Both the position numbers and the translations under genes were made by a program. The notes under the pieces were generated by a model. That model was not told the DNA's origin, did no database searches, and saw only the letters and a program-made list of their open reading frames with translations. A stretch of DNA of 64,000 bases from JAXGMV01 sp040772085. Its GTDB lineage: Bacteria; Chloroflexota; Anaerolineae; Anaerolineales; Anaerolineaceae. Location of the stretch: assembly GCA_040772085.1 (NCBI GenBank), contig JAXGYU010000001.1, positions 1,054,001-1,118,000 on the forward strand, given 5' to 3'. Each line of letters starts with the position of its first letter. The first letter of the stretch is position 1. Shown here piece by piece: positions 33,725 to 41,947 of this stretch.

Positions 33725-34111
33725 TGTTTCCTCCTAATGGGAATTAAGTAGGGCATGTACGATGGATACGAACAACTTCTGATGTCTCTCCTGTTCTCCT
33801 TTCTCTATTCATATTGTTAAACACACCCGTAAGGGTGAAGGGGAAATCTAATGCCAGGTCAGGGAATTTCGAACTTTTCCATTATACACGGTTAATATCA
33901 TACACCGGATTCCAACTGGCAATGTTTGTTACCATAACAGTATAGAGCAAAATGTATCTGCTGTCATATCAAATGACCCGATTAAGAAAAAATGTCGCGA
34001 AAAAATTGATGAATGTCATATATTACCGAGAAGCTCCAGTTTGCTGTAATCATCCGCTGAAGATTGTATAATCAAGCTAGCCAGGGTGACCTGCTCCCGG
34101 GAATTGGATCT
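33725..34111. promoter_or_regulatory. Divergent AT-rich promoter region
   Basis: 387 bp without a credible gene. On the reverse strand a perfect TATAAT (33881-33886) could start the peptide-transporter transcript about 150 nt ahead of its start codon. That leader would include the small hairpin CACCC/GGGTG at 33824-33837. On the forward strand TATAAT at 34067-34072 precedes the small unknown gene. No good -35 boxes were found. A reverse frame at 34016-34294 is antisense to a better gene. Confidence 0.45.
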
Positions 34112-34576
34112 ATGGAAGTTTTTATCTACTATTCCGACAGCGTAAGCTATATAACACCCTCTGAGGTTAAATCGTTGCATGCCGGCGCCACCTTTGAGAC
34201 GGAGAATTGTGACGTGCCGCTCTGCTCCCGGCTGAGCTGGCACGACCTGAGCATTGAGCTGAACCTGATGCCGGCAGAATTCATCCCGGAGCATTTAGCA
34301 CAGCTCACGCGTGACATCCTCGGCATTGGTTTGCCGAATGACGCCACACGCACGGCATCGCTGCTGAGCAAACTCAATGCTACCCGTTCGGTCATCACAG
34401 TCCAGGTTGAACCTGGTCTGGACCCGGAAGGCCGTGCGCGGCTCGCCTTAGCCCGGCTGGCGGTCGGGATGCGGGCCATCGTCCTGACCTCAGGCGCGCT
34501 GTTCTCCACCCGTTTCCAACTGCTGCTCGCGCCGGATGGCTCCTACGATCCGGCGGCTGAGATCGTGACGCCATGA
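34112..34576 (+). CDS. Small unknown protein
   Basis: 154 residues. I do not recognise a family. It is soluble, with no signal peptide, and has an alternating hydrophobic pattern (MEVFIYYSDSVSYI, then RSVITVQVEPGLDPEG and ARLAVGMRAIVLTSGALFS), suggesting a compact alpha/beta fold. ATG 34112 is preferred because the frame upstream to 34064 runs through a TATAAT box; GGAATTGGAT lies just before it. The gene ends in ATGA, where a 21-codon frame (34573-34638) begins. The M1 aminopeptidase gene follows in another frame. Confidence 0.6.
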   Translation: MEVFIYYSDSVSYITPSEVKSLHAGATFETENCDVPLCSRLSWHDLSIELNLMPAEFIPEHLAQLTRDILGIGLPNDATRTASLLSKLNATRSVITVQVEPGLDPEGRARLALARLAVGMRAIVLTSGALFSTRFQLLLAPDGSYDPAAEIVTP

Positions 34577-34621
34577 GCGGCACCAGCAGGCTGACCTGGA
34601 TGCTGATCCTCTGGCGGCGTG

Positions 34622-36187
34622 ATGCGCTGCCGGCATAAAATCATTACTACAACTATATTGTGTCTGCTGCTGACTGCCGCGGGCGCTTTGAGCTTGATGC
34701 CAAACGACGCGATGGCAGCAACCCAGCCCCTGCAGATCCCGACCGTGGTAATTACCCCGATCGCACCGCCGGTGAGTGAGAGCCCCCCCGCGCCAGCGGT
34801 CCCCGCAACATTCACACCTGTCCTGCCAACAAACACGCCAGTCACGGAGACCTCCGCGCCAACCGTCGCCCCGACTGAATTCCGCCTCGACTCGATTGGC
34901 GATCCGTACGCGCCGGAACTCGGCAACAGCGGCTACGATGTCGAGCATTATCTGATCCAGGTCGAAGCATCAGTCGACAGCCTCAGTCTGAACGCCCGCG
35001 CGGTGATTCAGGCGATAACCACTATCGACAACCTGGATGCCATCTACCTTGACTTCGATGGCTTCCTGATCACCCGGCTCAAGCTGAACGACGCGTCCGC
35101 CAGGTACAAACGCCTGCCGGATAAACTGGTCATCTACCCCAAGGTGCCTCTGACCCTCGGGCAACCCTTCACACTCGAAATCAGTTATCAGGGCACACCG
35201 CGGCAGATGGTCTCGGTTTATGCGCCAGATGACAAACCAGTCGGTTTGCGGCTGACGGCTGGAAAAAATCTGTATGTCCTGGCGGAACCCGATGGGGCGC
35301 ATCACTGGTTCCCATGCAATGATCACCCGCGTGACAAAGCACGCTACCGTATCGAGCTCAAAGTCCCCAGTGGGTTGACCGGTGTGGCAAATGGCAACTT
35401 GATAGAGCATCAGACTGGCGTACCGGCAATCTCGCTCGAGGGAAAACAAGGCGACCTGTTCGTTTGGGAGCAAAACCACCCCATGGCGACTTACCTGGCG
35501 ACCATCGTGGTTGGCGAATATGACCTGATCGAGACGGTCACACCCGGCGGCGTTCAGTTACGCAGTTATATCTTCCCGGAAAACAAGGCGGCTTTTCTCA
35601 AAATGGAGGATAAGCTGATCGAAATGACGGACTGGATGGTCGGCCTGGTTGGACCCTATCCGTTCGACTCTTTTGGCTTCGTCACCGTGCTGGGTCTGGA
35701 TTACTGTATGGAAACTCAGAGTACTGTGATGATGGATACCGAGCGCATGACCGAATTGTGCATGGTGCACGAACTGGCGCACATGTGGTTCGGCGATCTG
35801 GTCAGCCTGGACAGTTGGGGCGAGATCTGGCGCAAGGAAGGTCTGGCGACCTATTTCGATACGCGCTGGAAATATCGGCAGAACCCAACGGCTTTCCGCA
35901 GCAAGATGAATACATGGATGGCAGAGAAAGACAAAAGCGGTGAAGCGCTCAATAACCTGCCGAAGGAGATGTTGTATAGCTGGGACAGCTATAACAAGGG
36001 CGCGTTGGTGGTGTATGACCTGCGGCAGACGGTCGGCGATGAGGCATTTATTGCCGGATTGAAAGCGTATCTTGGCAAGTACGCCGATTCGCATGCCAGT
36101 GACGCGCAATTCATCGCTGAAATGGAAGCTGCCAGCGGGATGGAGCTCGACGATTTTTTTGCCCGCTGGTTCGCGAAAGGAGAATGA
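34622..36187 (+). CDS. Exported M1-family aminopeptidase, short form
   Basis: 521 residues. A signal-like N-terminus (IITTTILCLLLTAAGALSL) is followed by a Thr/Pro-rich spacer to about residue 85. An N-terminal beta domain precedes the catalytic domain. The zinc site is complete: H383-E384-x-x-H387 (HELAH) and E406 (RKEG), the classic HExxH-x18-E. The substrate-binding GxMEN motif appears as LDYCMETQ, a divergent form. The large C-terminal helical domain of PepN-like enzymes is missing, as in compact secreted M1 enzymes. It would trim N-terminal residues of peptides outside the membrane, feeding peptide uptake (inference). GTG 34619 is an alternative start. Confidence 0.85.
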   Translation: MRCRHKIITTTILCLLLTAAGALSLMPNDAMAATQPLQIPTVVITPIAPPVSESPPAPAVPATFTPVLPTNTPVTETSAPTVAPTEFRLDSIGDPYAPELGNSGYDVEHYLIQVEASVDSLSLNARAVIQAITTIDNLDAIYLDFDGFLITRLKLNDASARYKRLPDKLVIYPKVPLTLGQPFTLEISYQGTPRQMVSVYAPDDKPVGLRLTAGKNLYVLAEPDGAHHWFPCNDHPRDKARYRIELKVPSGLTGVANGNLIEHQTGVPAISLEGKQGDLFVWEQNHPMATYLATIVVGEYDLIETVTPGGVQLRSYIFPENKAAFLKMEDKLIEMTDWMVGLVGPYPFDSFGFVTVLGLDYCMETQSTVMMDTERMTELCMVHELAHMWFGDLVSLDSWGEIWRKEGLATYFDTRWKYRQNPTAFRSKMNTWMAEKDKSGEALNNLPKEMLYSWDSYNKGALVVYDLRQTVGDEAFIAGLKAYLGKYADSHASDAQFIAEMEAASGMELDDFFARWFAKGE

Positions 36188-36190
36188 TCC

Positions 36191-37084
36191 ATGTCTGTTT
36201 TCCGCTATCAGACCACCGGACGCTGGTATAAAGGCGGGACGCATCTGCATAGCAACGCCTCAGATGGCGGCAGGACCCTGGAGCAGCTCGACGAGTTGTA
36301 CGGCGGCGCTGGCTATGATTTCATGTACCTCACCGATCACTGGCGACCCTCTCGTAACCTGACGAGCGATTTTCTCGGCCGGGTGCTGTGGCTTGACGGC
36401 ATGGAGCTGGACGGGATGACCCGTCAGGGGCGCTATTATCACGTTGTCTGCCTGGGACACTTTTCCGAATTGCAGCCTCGCCCTGGCTTTGAGGAAGCAC
36501 TCAAGCATGCCAAGCGCGAAGGCGGTCTGTTGATCATGGCGCATCCGCATTGGTCTGGCAATGATCTCCAGGATGCCTTTCATCCCAACATCCCCGGATT
36601 TGACGGCTTTGACGGTATCGAGATCTATAACCACGTCTGCCACTGGATCAATGGAAAAGGCAACGGGCTGCTCTATTGGACTGCCATGCTCGACAGCGGG
36701 CTGCCGGCGTTGAATTTTGCCGTCGATGATGCCCATCTGATGGGCGCGGACAATGGCTGGAATGGCGGCTGGATCGTCGTCAACGCGCCGGTCTGCACGC
36801 CCGAGACGATCACGCAGGCTATCAGCGCCGGGAATTTCTTCTCCAGCACGGGTCCGGGATTTCTTGATATCAGGCAAGCGGATGGGCAGATACTGGTCAG
36901 CACAACGCCGGTTCAGTTCATCCGTCTGGTGGGTCCCGGGAGCAAGGGCAAACCGCTGGGCAGTTATGGTGACGCGCCCTTGCAGAGCGCCACCTTCACC
37001 ATCCCGTGGGATTGGCCCTACATGTACCTCGAGATCGAAGACGAGAATGGAAAACGCGCCTGGACGAATACGCTCTTTCGATGA
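36191..37084 (+). CDS. PHP-domain protein
   Basis: 297 residues. The N-terminus has KGGTHLHSNASDG with H18 and H20, the first PHP metal motif. YLTDHWRP and LIMAHPHWSG supply further ligands, and FAVDDAHLMG a late Asp and His. PHP domains bind two or three metal ions and hydrolyse phosphoesters, as in histidinol phosphatase and nucleoside monophosphate phosphodiesterases. The C-terminal 80 residues look like a small beta domain (VQFIRLVGPGSKG). The start is 3 bp after the M1 gene, so they are co-transcribed. Substrate unknown. Confidence 0.82.
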   Translation: MSVFRYQTTGRWYKGGTHLHSNASDGGRTLEQLDELYGGAGYDFMYLTDHWRPSRNLTSDFLGRVLWLDGMELDGMTRQGRYYHVVCLGHFSELQPRPGFEEALKHAKREGGLLIMAHPHWSGNDLQDAFHPNIPGFDGFDGIEIYNHVCHWINGKGNGLLYWTAMLDSGLPALNFAVDDAHLMGADNGWNGGWIVVNAPVCTPETITQAISAGNFFSSTGPGFLDIRQADGQILVSTTPVQFIRLVGPGSKGKPLGSYGDAPLQSATFTIPWDWPYMYLEIEDENGKRAWTNTLFR

Positions 37085-37122
37085 TGCGGGAATTGGCTTC
37101 GTATCGCGGGTGAGGAGGACAG

Positions 37123-38832
37123 ATGGCTGAAAACTGGTACACGGAAACGGATTTCCTGATCGTGGGCTCGGGCGCTGGCGCCCTGACAGCCGCGATCATC
37201 GCCTGCGACAAAGGGCTCGATACGATTGTCCTCGAGAAGAGTCCTTACTGCGGCGGCGCTTCCGCCATGTCGGGCGGTGTGGTTTGGGTGCCCAACAACC
37301 CTCTGATGAAAAAGGAAGGGCTGCAGGACTCTCCTCAGGAAGCCTACGCCTACCTCTCGCGCTGTGTTGCCAACCGTGTACCTGAAGTCAAACTAAAAAC
37401 CTATCTGCGCCACGCGCCGCAAATGCTGGCCTACCTGCAGCAAACAACGGATGTGAAGTTCTACAACTTGCCGGAATATCCGGATTATTACCCCGACGTG
37501 CCGGGCGGCAAGGCTGGCGGCCGCTCGTGCGAGGCGCTGCCTTATGACGGTCTGCTGCTGGGTGATGCGCTGGCGAAGCTGCGCCCGCCGCATCCGCAGG
37601 AGCTGGTGTTGGGCAGGCTGATGCTCACCGCGCCTGAAGCCCGGCGTGCCGCGGCTGCTGACGCGGATTCAGTCATACAGATCATCAATCACTTCACCCA
37701 TTACGCGCTCAACCTCAAAGCCCGGCTGAAAGGCATGCGTGACACGCGTCTGACGCTTGGTAACGCGCTCATGGCACGGCTGTTCAACTCCGTGCTGGAT
37801 CGAAATGTACCGGTCTGGCTGAACTCACCGGTGACTGAGCTGGTGGTTGAGAATGGTCAGGTGCTGGGCGCCATCGGTGAATTTGATGGCAAGCGCCGCG
37901 CTATCCGCGCCAGAAAGGGTGTCCTGCTGGCAGCCGGAGGGTTTGAGCGCGACCGTGCCTTGCGCGCGCAATACCAGCGTGCGCCAATCTCGGAGGAGTG
38001 GACGACCGCGCACGCCTATAACACCGGTGACGCCATCCGCATGGGACAGGCTGCCGGCGGCATGCTGGACCTGATGGACGATGCCTGGTGGATGCCGACC
38101 TGCGCTGTCCCCGATGAGAAGCAAGCCTGGATGCTGCTGCTGGAGAAAAACCTGCCCGGCTCGATTTTGGTCGACAGTGCCGGTCACCGCTTCGTGAATG
38201 AGGCGGCGCCGTATATTGACGTAGTCAATGCCATGTACAAACGGCAGGGGCCAAGGGTTTCGGCCATTCCGGCTTTCCTGATCTTCGATAGCCGCTTCCG
38301 GCGCAAGTATCCGGTCGGTCCGATCATGCCGGGCAAGTTCCAGCCTGATTTCATGGTGCCTGGCAAACTGCGGAAGAATTTCCTCTATAAGGAAGACACC
38401 CTCTCAGATCTGGCGGGCGAACTGGGCATCGACGCCGACAGGCTGGAGCAGACAGTCATCCTGTTCAATGAGTTCGCGGTGACAGGTAAGGACCTCGATT
38501 TTCAGCGCGGCGAGAATGTCTATGACCGCTATTATGGCGACTCGCGCGTCAAACCCAACCCCAGCCTGGCGAAGATTGCAAAGCCGCCGTTTTATGCCGT
38601 CAAGGTGCTGCCCGGTGATCTGGGGACCAAAGGGGGGTTGCTGACCGACCGCTTCGGTCGGGTGCTGCGGGTGGATGGCAGCGTCATTCCCGGTTTGTAC
38701 GCCACGGGCAATTCTTCGGCCTCGATGATGGGGCGCTCTTATCCGGGCGCGGGCTCAACGATTGGCCCCGCCATGACGTTTGGCTACCTGGCAGCGCTGC
38801 ACGCCGCCGGTCAGATGGAAGAGAATAGTTAG
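37123..38832 (+). CDS. FAD-dependent oxidoreductase, 3-ketosteroid dehydrogenase/fumarate reductase-like
   Basis: 569 residues. The FAD Rossmann motif is DFLIVGSGAGALTAAIIA, followed by LEKSPYCGGASAMSGG. The C-terminal FAD segment GLYATGNSSASMMG and SYPGAGSTIGPAM match the catalytic-Tyr region of 3-ketosteroid delta-1-dehydrogenases; PEYPDYYPDVPGG near residue 122 is also KstD-like. Relatives reduce or dehydrogenate alpha,beta-unsaturated ketones and acids, and fumarate-reductase-type members serve anaerobic respiration. No signal peptide or heme motif is present. GAGGAGG precedes the start. It may be in one transcript with the PHP gene, 38 bp upstream. Confidence 0.85.
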   Translation: MAENWYTETDFLIVGSGAGALTAAIIACDKGLDTIVLEKSPYCGGASAMSGGVVWVPNNPLMKKEGLQDSPQEAYAYLSRCVANRVPEVKLKTYLRHAPQMLAYLQQTTDVKFYNLPEYPDYYPDVPGGKAGGRSCEALPYDGLLLGDALAKLRPPHPQELVLGRLMLTAPEARRAAAADADSVIQIINHFTHYALNLKARLKGMRDTRLTLGNALMARLFNSVLDRNVPVWLNSPVTELVVENGQVLGAIGEFDGKRRAIRARKGVLLAAGGFERDRALRAQYQRAPISEEWTTAHAYNTGDAIRMGQAAGGMLDLMDDAWWMPTCAVPDEKQAWMLLLEKNLPGSILVDSAGHRFVNEAAPYIDVVNAMYKRQGPRVSAIPAFLIFDSRFRRKYPVGPIMPGKFQPDFMVPGKLRKNFLYKEDTLSDLAGELGIDADRLEQTVILFNEFAVTGKDLDFQRGENVYDRYYGDSRVKPNPSLAKIAKPPFYAVKVLPGDLGTKGGLLTDRFGRVLRVDGSVIPGLYATGNSSASMMGRSYPGAGSTIGPAMTFGYLAALHAAGQMEENS

Positions 38833-38861
38833 GATTGAAGATCGCCAAATGGATCACGTAA

Positions 38862-38881
38862 GGCAGGGTTTCAACCCTGCC
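38862..38881. repeat. Short palindromic intergenic repeat (GGCAGGGTTTCAACCCTGCC type)
   Basis: A 20-bp near-perfect palindrome between the flavoprotein and the membrane protein. A variant with one arm changed recurs at 39966-39986. It could terminate the upstream transcript, but no U-tract follows. Confidence 0.55.
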
Positions 38882-39007
38882 GGTTTGCTGGTGTCTGAGA
38901 CCGTCTGACCAGCAATTATTATGATGGAAAAGGTACAAAATTCGCGGCTCCCTGATCTGCCTTGTTATTAATTGACCTAAAATTGTTATATCCAGCAGGA
39001 GGGGCAT

Positions 39008-39940
39008 ATGGATATACAAGCGATCATCATTCACGCATTCGACAAAACTATTAAACATCGCCGATTATGGTTTTATGGCATGATAGCGAATCTCACGATG
39101 TTTGCCGTAATAGCTTTTTTTGTCGTGCTGCTGCTGCTCGGGCTGATAATTTTAGTTAATATTTTGGTAATAAAAACGCCGCCTGCCATTGAGTGGGGAC
39201 ATGAAACGACTATTTCATTAGCAAAGCTCACTGCTGCTGCATTGTTTATCACATTATTGCTTGCATTTCTACAAATTGTTGGTCAGGTCTTACATGTCAA
39301 AGCCACAAACGAAGCTACCTTGAATAATGTGGTACCTCGAACCAGGCGCTTGTACCGGGACTCCCGTCCAGCCATCTGGAAGATCATTAAGCTGGATTTT
39401 TGTTTGTTTATCGCTGGTGTTACTGCATATTGCGTGACTCTTGTCCCAATAATGATTCTCACTCTCCTTACGATGGGAATATTCACCTCTCTGATGTATC
39501 CAGTCCAGCAGATACTGATGATCGTTTCGTCGATTTGGTACCGGTACACGTCCTACTTAATCATTATCAAGGATATTAAAGTGCTTGATGCGATGAAACA
39601 GTCATGGCTGCTTCTGAAGCAGAACTTATTAAATTCAGGCGCGCTATCTATTGTGATTATGCTGGTTACCTCACCGATCGGCTTGATGTACTATGTTCTA
39701 GCCTTTGTTGGTCTGGTTGTTTTAGTGCTCCCAGAAAGTTTTGAAATGATCAGTACGATCTGGAATTCTTACAGAGGGGCGTTGTTATCAGGCACCTCAC
39801 TATATGTATTAATTATTTGGTTCGCGACCAGCATACTCACTACCTTCGCACATGCCGCATTTATCCCATTTTTCCATCAGATTAATAGTTCGTTCGAAAA
39901 GAGCAAGGGTGATGAGATAGAGGTGAGTTCGGGCGGATGA
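39008..39940 (+). CDS. AT-rich polytopic membrane protein of unknown function
   Basis: 310 residues with about six membrane segments. The pattern recalls glycerophosphoryl-diester-phosphodiesterase-type or YesL/DUF975-like membrane proteins (a repeated ALRRSWxLLK-like step seen as AMKQSWLLLKQNLL), but I cannot assign a family with confidence. AGGAGG lies six bases before the ATG. Its codons are strikingly rich in A and T compared with both neighbours, which suggests recent transfer. The last codons and the stop lie inside a palindromic repeat (39931-39950), so the C-terminal SGG may be an addition. Confidence 0.7.
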   Translation: MDIQAIIIHAFDKTIKHRRLWFYGMIANLTMFAVIAFFVVLLLLGLIILVNILVIKTPPAIEWGHETTISLAKLTAAALFITLLLAFLQIVGQVLHVKATNEATLNNVVPRTRRLYRDSRPAIWKIIKLDFCLFIAGVTAYCVTLVPIMILTLLTMGIFTSLMYPVQQILMIVSSIWYRYTSYLIIIKDIKVLDAMKQSWLLLKQNLLNSGALSIVIMLVTSPIGLMYYVLAFVGLVVLVLPESFEMISTIWNSYRGALLSGTSLYVLIIWFATSILTTFAHAAFIPFFHQINSSFEKSKGDEIEVSSGG

Positions 39941-40172
39941 ATCCGCCCCTACGTGGCACTTGTAGTGCAGGGTTTCAACCTTGCCGGCTCGCAGCCGAAT
40001 CCGGCGCCCATAATCGAACCGATCTGTTCAGGTAGGGATGGCGCATCAGCGCAGCAATCCTGGAAGGAAGCGCCATTCACAATGGCTTGCATAAGACCAA
40101 ACCCACCCGGCTGCTGCGCAGCCACCCTCCCTGAATATGGAGGGACAAGAACGGGCGGATGAATCCGCCCCT
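39931..40172. repeat. Pair of palindromic repeats flanking a gene-free interval
   Basis: GGGCGGATGAATCCGCCCCT occurs at 39931-39950 and again at 40153-40172. Between them lies a variant of the GGCAGGGTTTCAACC palindrome (39966-39986). The interval up to the next gene at 40238 has no convincing reading frame. The layout is that of a small non-autonomous element or repeat cluster. Confidence 0.6.
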
Positions 40173-40237
40173 GCACGACACGAACCTGGCATAACCACAC
40201 CCGTTGACCAGACGAGCCAGGTGATAGAATTCGTCCC

Positions 40238-41719
40238 ATGAGCGTCAAGACTTTCCTGCGGCTGCTCGCCGGCATCTTCATCGCATCCGCCATCCTCGTC
40301 CTGGCCTGGCAGGCGCTGCTGTTCATGCAATCGACCAGCGGCTATCCTGCCGGCATGACCATGGCCGGCATCCCTGTCGGCGGGTTAAGCCAGGAACAGG
40401 CGGTAGAGCGGTTGATGGAGGTCTACGATGCCCCGGTGCATGCCAATTTCAACGACCAGACCATCTCGCTTAAACCATCGATGATGGGATTTGTGCTGGA
40501 TTTGAACAGCATGTTCGCTGAGGCAAAAAAGATTGACCAGCGCTCCAACGGTCTGCAGGGTTTCTGGCGTTTCCTCTGGCGCCAGAACGGCCAACCTGAT
40601 GAGGTTGTACTGGCGACCACTGTGGATGAAGACAAAATGCGCGCCTTCCTGCGTGATGAAATCCAGCCGCGTTATGACCAGCCCGCCGCACCGTATCTGC
40701 CTGTCCCGGGCGGAATGGAATTTACTGCCGGCAGCCCCGGCCTGGCGCTCGACATTGACGCGACCCTTCCCGTCCTGATCGCCGCCATGTCCAACCCAGC
40801 CGAGCGGACGGTGACTTTGCCGGCAATTGAGTCGGTATCCGTCCGACCCCCGCTGGATATTCTTCAAACGATGCTCAGACAATTGTTCACGGTAGCGAAT
40901 TTCTCCGGCGTGGCTGAAATTTATTATGAGGAACTCAACAGCGGTGAAACGCTCAACTTCGCGCTCGATAATGGCGCCGAAATTCCGCCGGACGTACCCT
41001 TCACCGCTGCCAGCCTGATCAAGATTCCCGTCATGACTGCCATGTTTGGCGCGGTCGACTTGCCATTGACCGGCGCGATGGAGACCGATCTGAAGCTGAT
41101 GATCGATAAGTCTGACAATGCCTCAACGGACGAGATCATGCGCAAATATCTTGGCGGCAATCTGGCGCCGGTGACCGTGACGCAGGAAGTGCGCGCGATG
41201 GGCCTGAACAATACCTTCCTGGCAGGCTACTTCTACCTCGGCGCGCCGCTGCTTGACCGCATCTCAACACCCGCCAACCAGCGCACGGATGTGAAGGTCA
41301 GCCTGGATGCCTACAATCAGACGACCGCGGCTGACATGGCGACAATCCTCAAGCTGCTCTACCAATGCGGCGAACAGGGTGCCGGGCTGGCTGAAATCTT
41401 CACCGGTAAGATCACACGGGAGAAATGTGACGTGATGCTGGAGGTGCTGCGGAACAACCGTCTGCCGCAGCTCATTACCGCTGGCTTGCCTGAAGGCACC
41501 TGGATTGGTCAGAAACATGGCTGGGTGATTGAGGATGACGGCATCATGCATACCATCGTCAACAGCGGTATCATCAAAAGCCCGGGCGGCGATTACGTCC
41601 TCTCGATTTTCCTTTATCATCCGCGGCAATTGCTCTACGACCCAGCCAATGAACTGATGGTCAATCTGTCTAAGGCGATCTACAACTACGCCCAGTTACC
41701 GCGCCCTGACCAGCCATAA
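40238..41719 (+). CDS. Class A beta-lactamase-like serine hydrolase with N-terminal anchor
   Basis: 493 residues. An N-terminal helix (LLAGIFIASAILVLAWQALL) anchors it outside the membrane. Residues 40-200 hold a repeat of the VanW-associated peptidoglycan-binding type (GGLSQEQAVERLMEVYDAPV). The C-terminal domain has the class A motifs: S259-L-I-K262 (SxxK), S292-D293-N294 (SDN) and K426-H427-G428 in place of KTG. The KHG variant and the wall-binding domain argue for a peptidoglycan-linked hydrolase rather than a resistance enzyme (inference). It stands alone. Confidence 0.82.
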   Translation: MSVKTFLRLLAGIFIASAILVLAWQALLFMQSTSGYPAGMTMAGIPVGGLSQEQAVERLMEVYDAPVHANFNDQTISLKPSMMGFVLDLNSMFAEAKKIDQRSNGLQGFWRFLWRQNGQPDEVVLATTVDEDKMRAFLRDEIQPRYDQPAAPYLPVPGGMEFTAGSPGLALDIDATLPVLIAAMSNPAERTVTLPAIESVSVRPPLDILQTMLRQLFTVANFSGVAEIYYEELNSGETLNFALDNGAEIPPDVPFTAASLIKIPVMTAMFGAVDLPLTGAMETDLKLMIDKSDNASTDEIMRKYLGGNLAPVTVTQEVRAMGLNNTFLAGYFYLGAPLLDRISTPANQRTDVKVSLDAYNQTTAADMATILKLLYQCGEQGAGLAEIFTGKITREKCDVMLEVLRNNRLPQLITAGLPEGTWIGQKHGWVIEDDGIMHTIVNSGIIKSPGGDYVLSIFLYHPRQLLYDPANELMVNLSKAIYNYAQLPRPDQP

Positions 41720-41774
41720 CGTCCGATAACGCAAGGCAGGAAAAGAGCGAGAGTCTTAAATTATTCGACTCGCA

Positions 41775-41933
41775 TTGACACCCCGAGAAAATAAAATAGA
41801 ATTCATAAGGTTATGCACACGAGACGGACGCCTTACCGAAAGATCCTTCAGACACCGCTGGTGATGATGGATGAGGTGTTCAAGGAATCAATTATTCAGC
41901 AATCAGAGAGCCATTAAAGGCTCTCTTTTTTTA
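41775..41933 (+). promoter_or_regulatory. pyr operon promoter and leader with intrinsic terminator (candidate attenuator)
   Basis: A good promoter is present: TTGACA 41775-41780, 16-bp spacer, TAGAAT 41797-41802. The transcript would start near 41809 and run about 120 nt before AGAGAGCC/GGCTCTCT (41905-41926) followed by a run of seven T. That terminator sits directly ahead of the pyrC ribosome site. In between is an upstream stem-loop region (ATCC...GGAT enclosing CACC/GGTG, about 41850-41880). A 34-codon frame spans 41813-41917 but its only Shine-Dalgarno match lies two bases from the ATG. The layout fits transcription attenuation; the sensing mechanism is not evident. Confidence 0.6.
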
Positions 41934-41947
41934 TGAATGGAGGCAGT

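Noticed and set aside
32027..33751. 574-codon forward frame antisense to the peptide-binding lipoprotein
   Set aside because: The reverse frame has a lipobox, ribosome site and full SBP5 motifs; the forward frame is Gly/Val/Asp-rich noise.
34573..34638. 21-codon frame overlapping the small unknown gene by ATGA
   Set aside because: Too short, no motif, and followed by a different-frame gene with a clear signal sequence. Chance overlap is likely.
41813..41917. 34-codon frame in the pyr leader as a true gene
   Set aside because: The start is within a few bases of the predicted transcript start and lacks a properly spaced ribosome site. It is kept only as a possible leader peptide within the attenuator entry.
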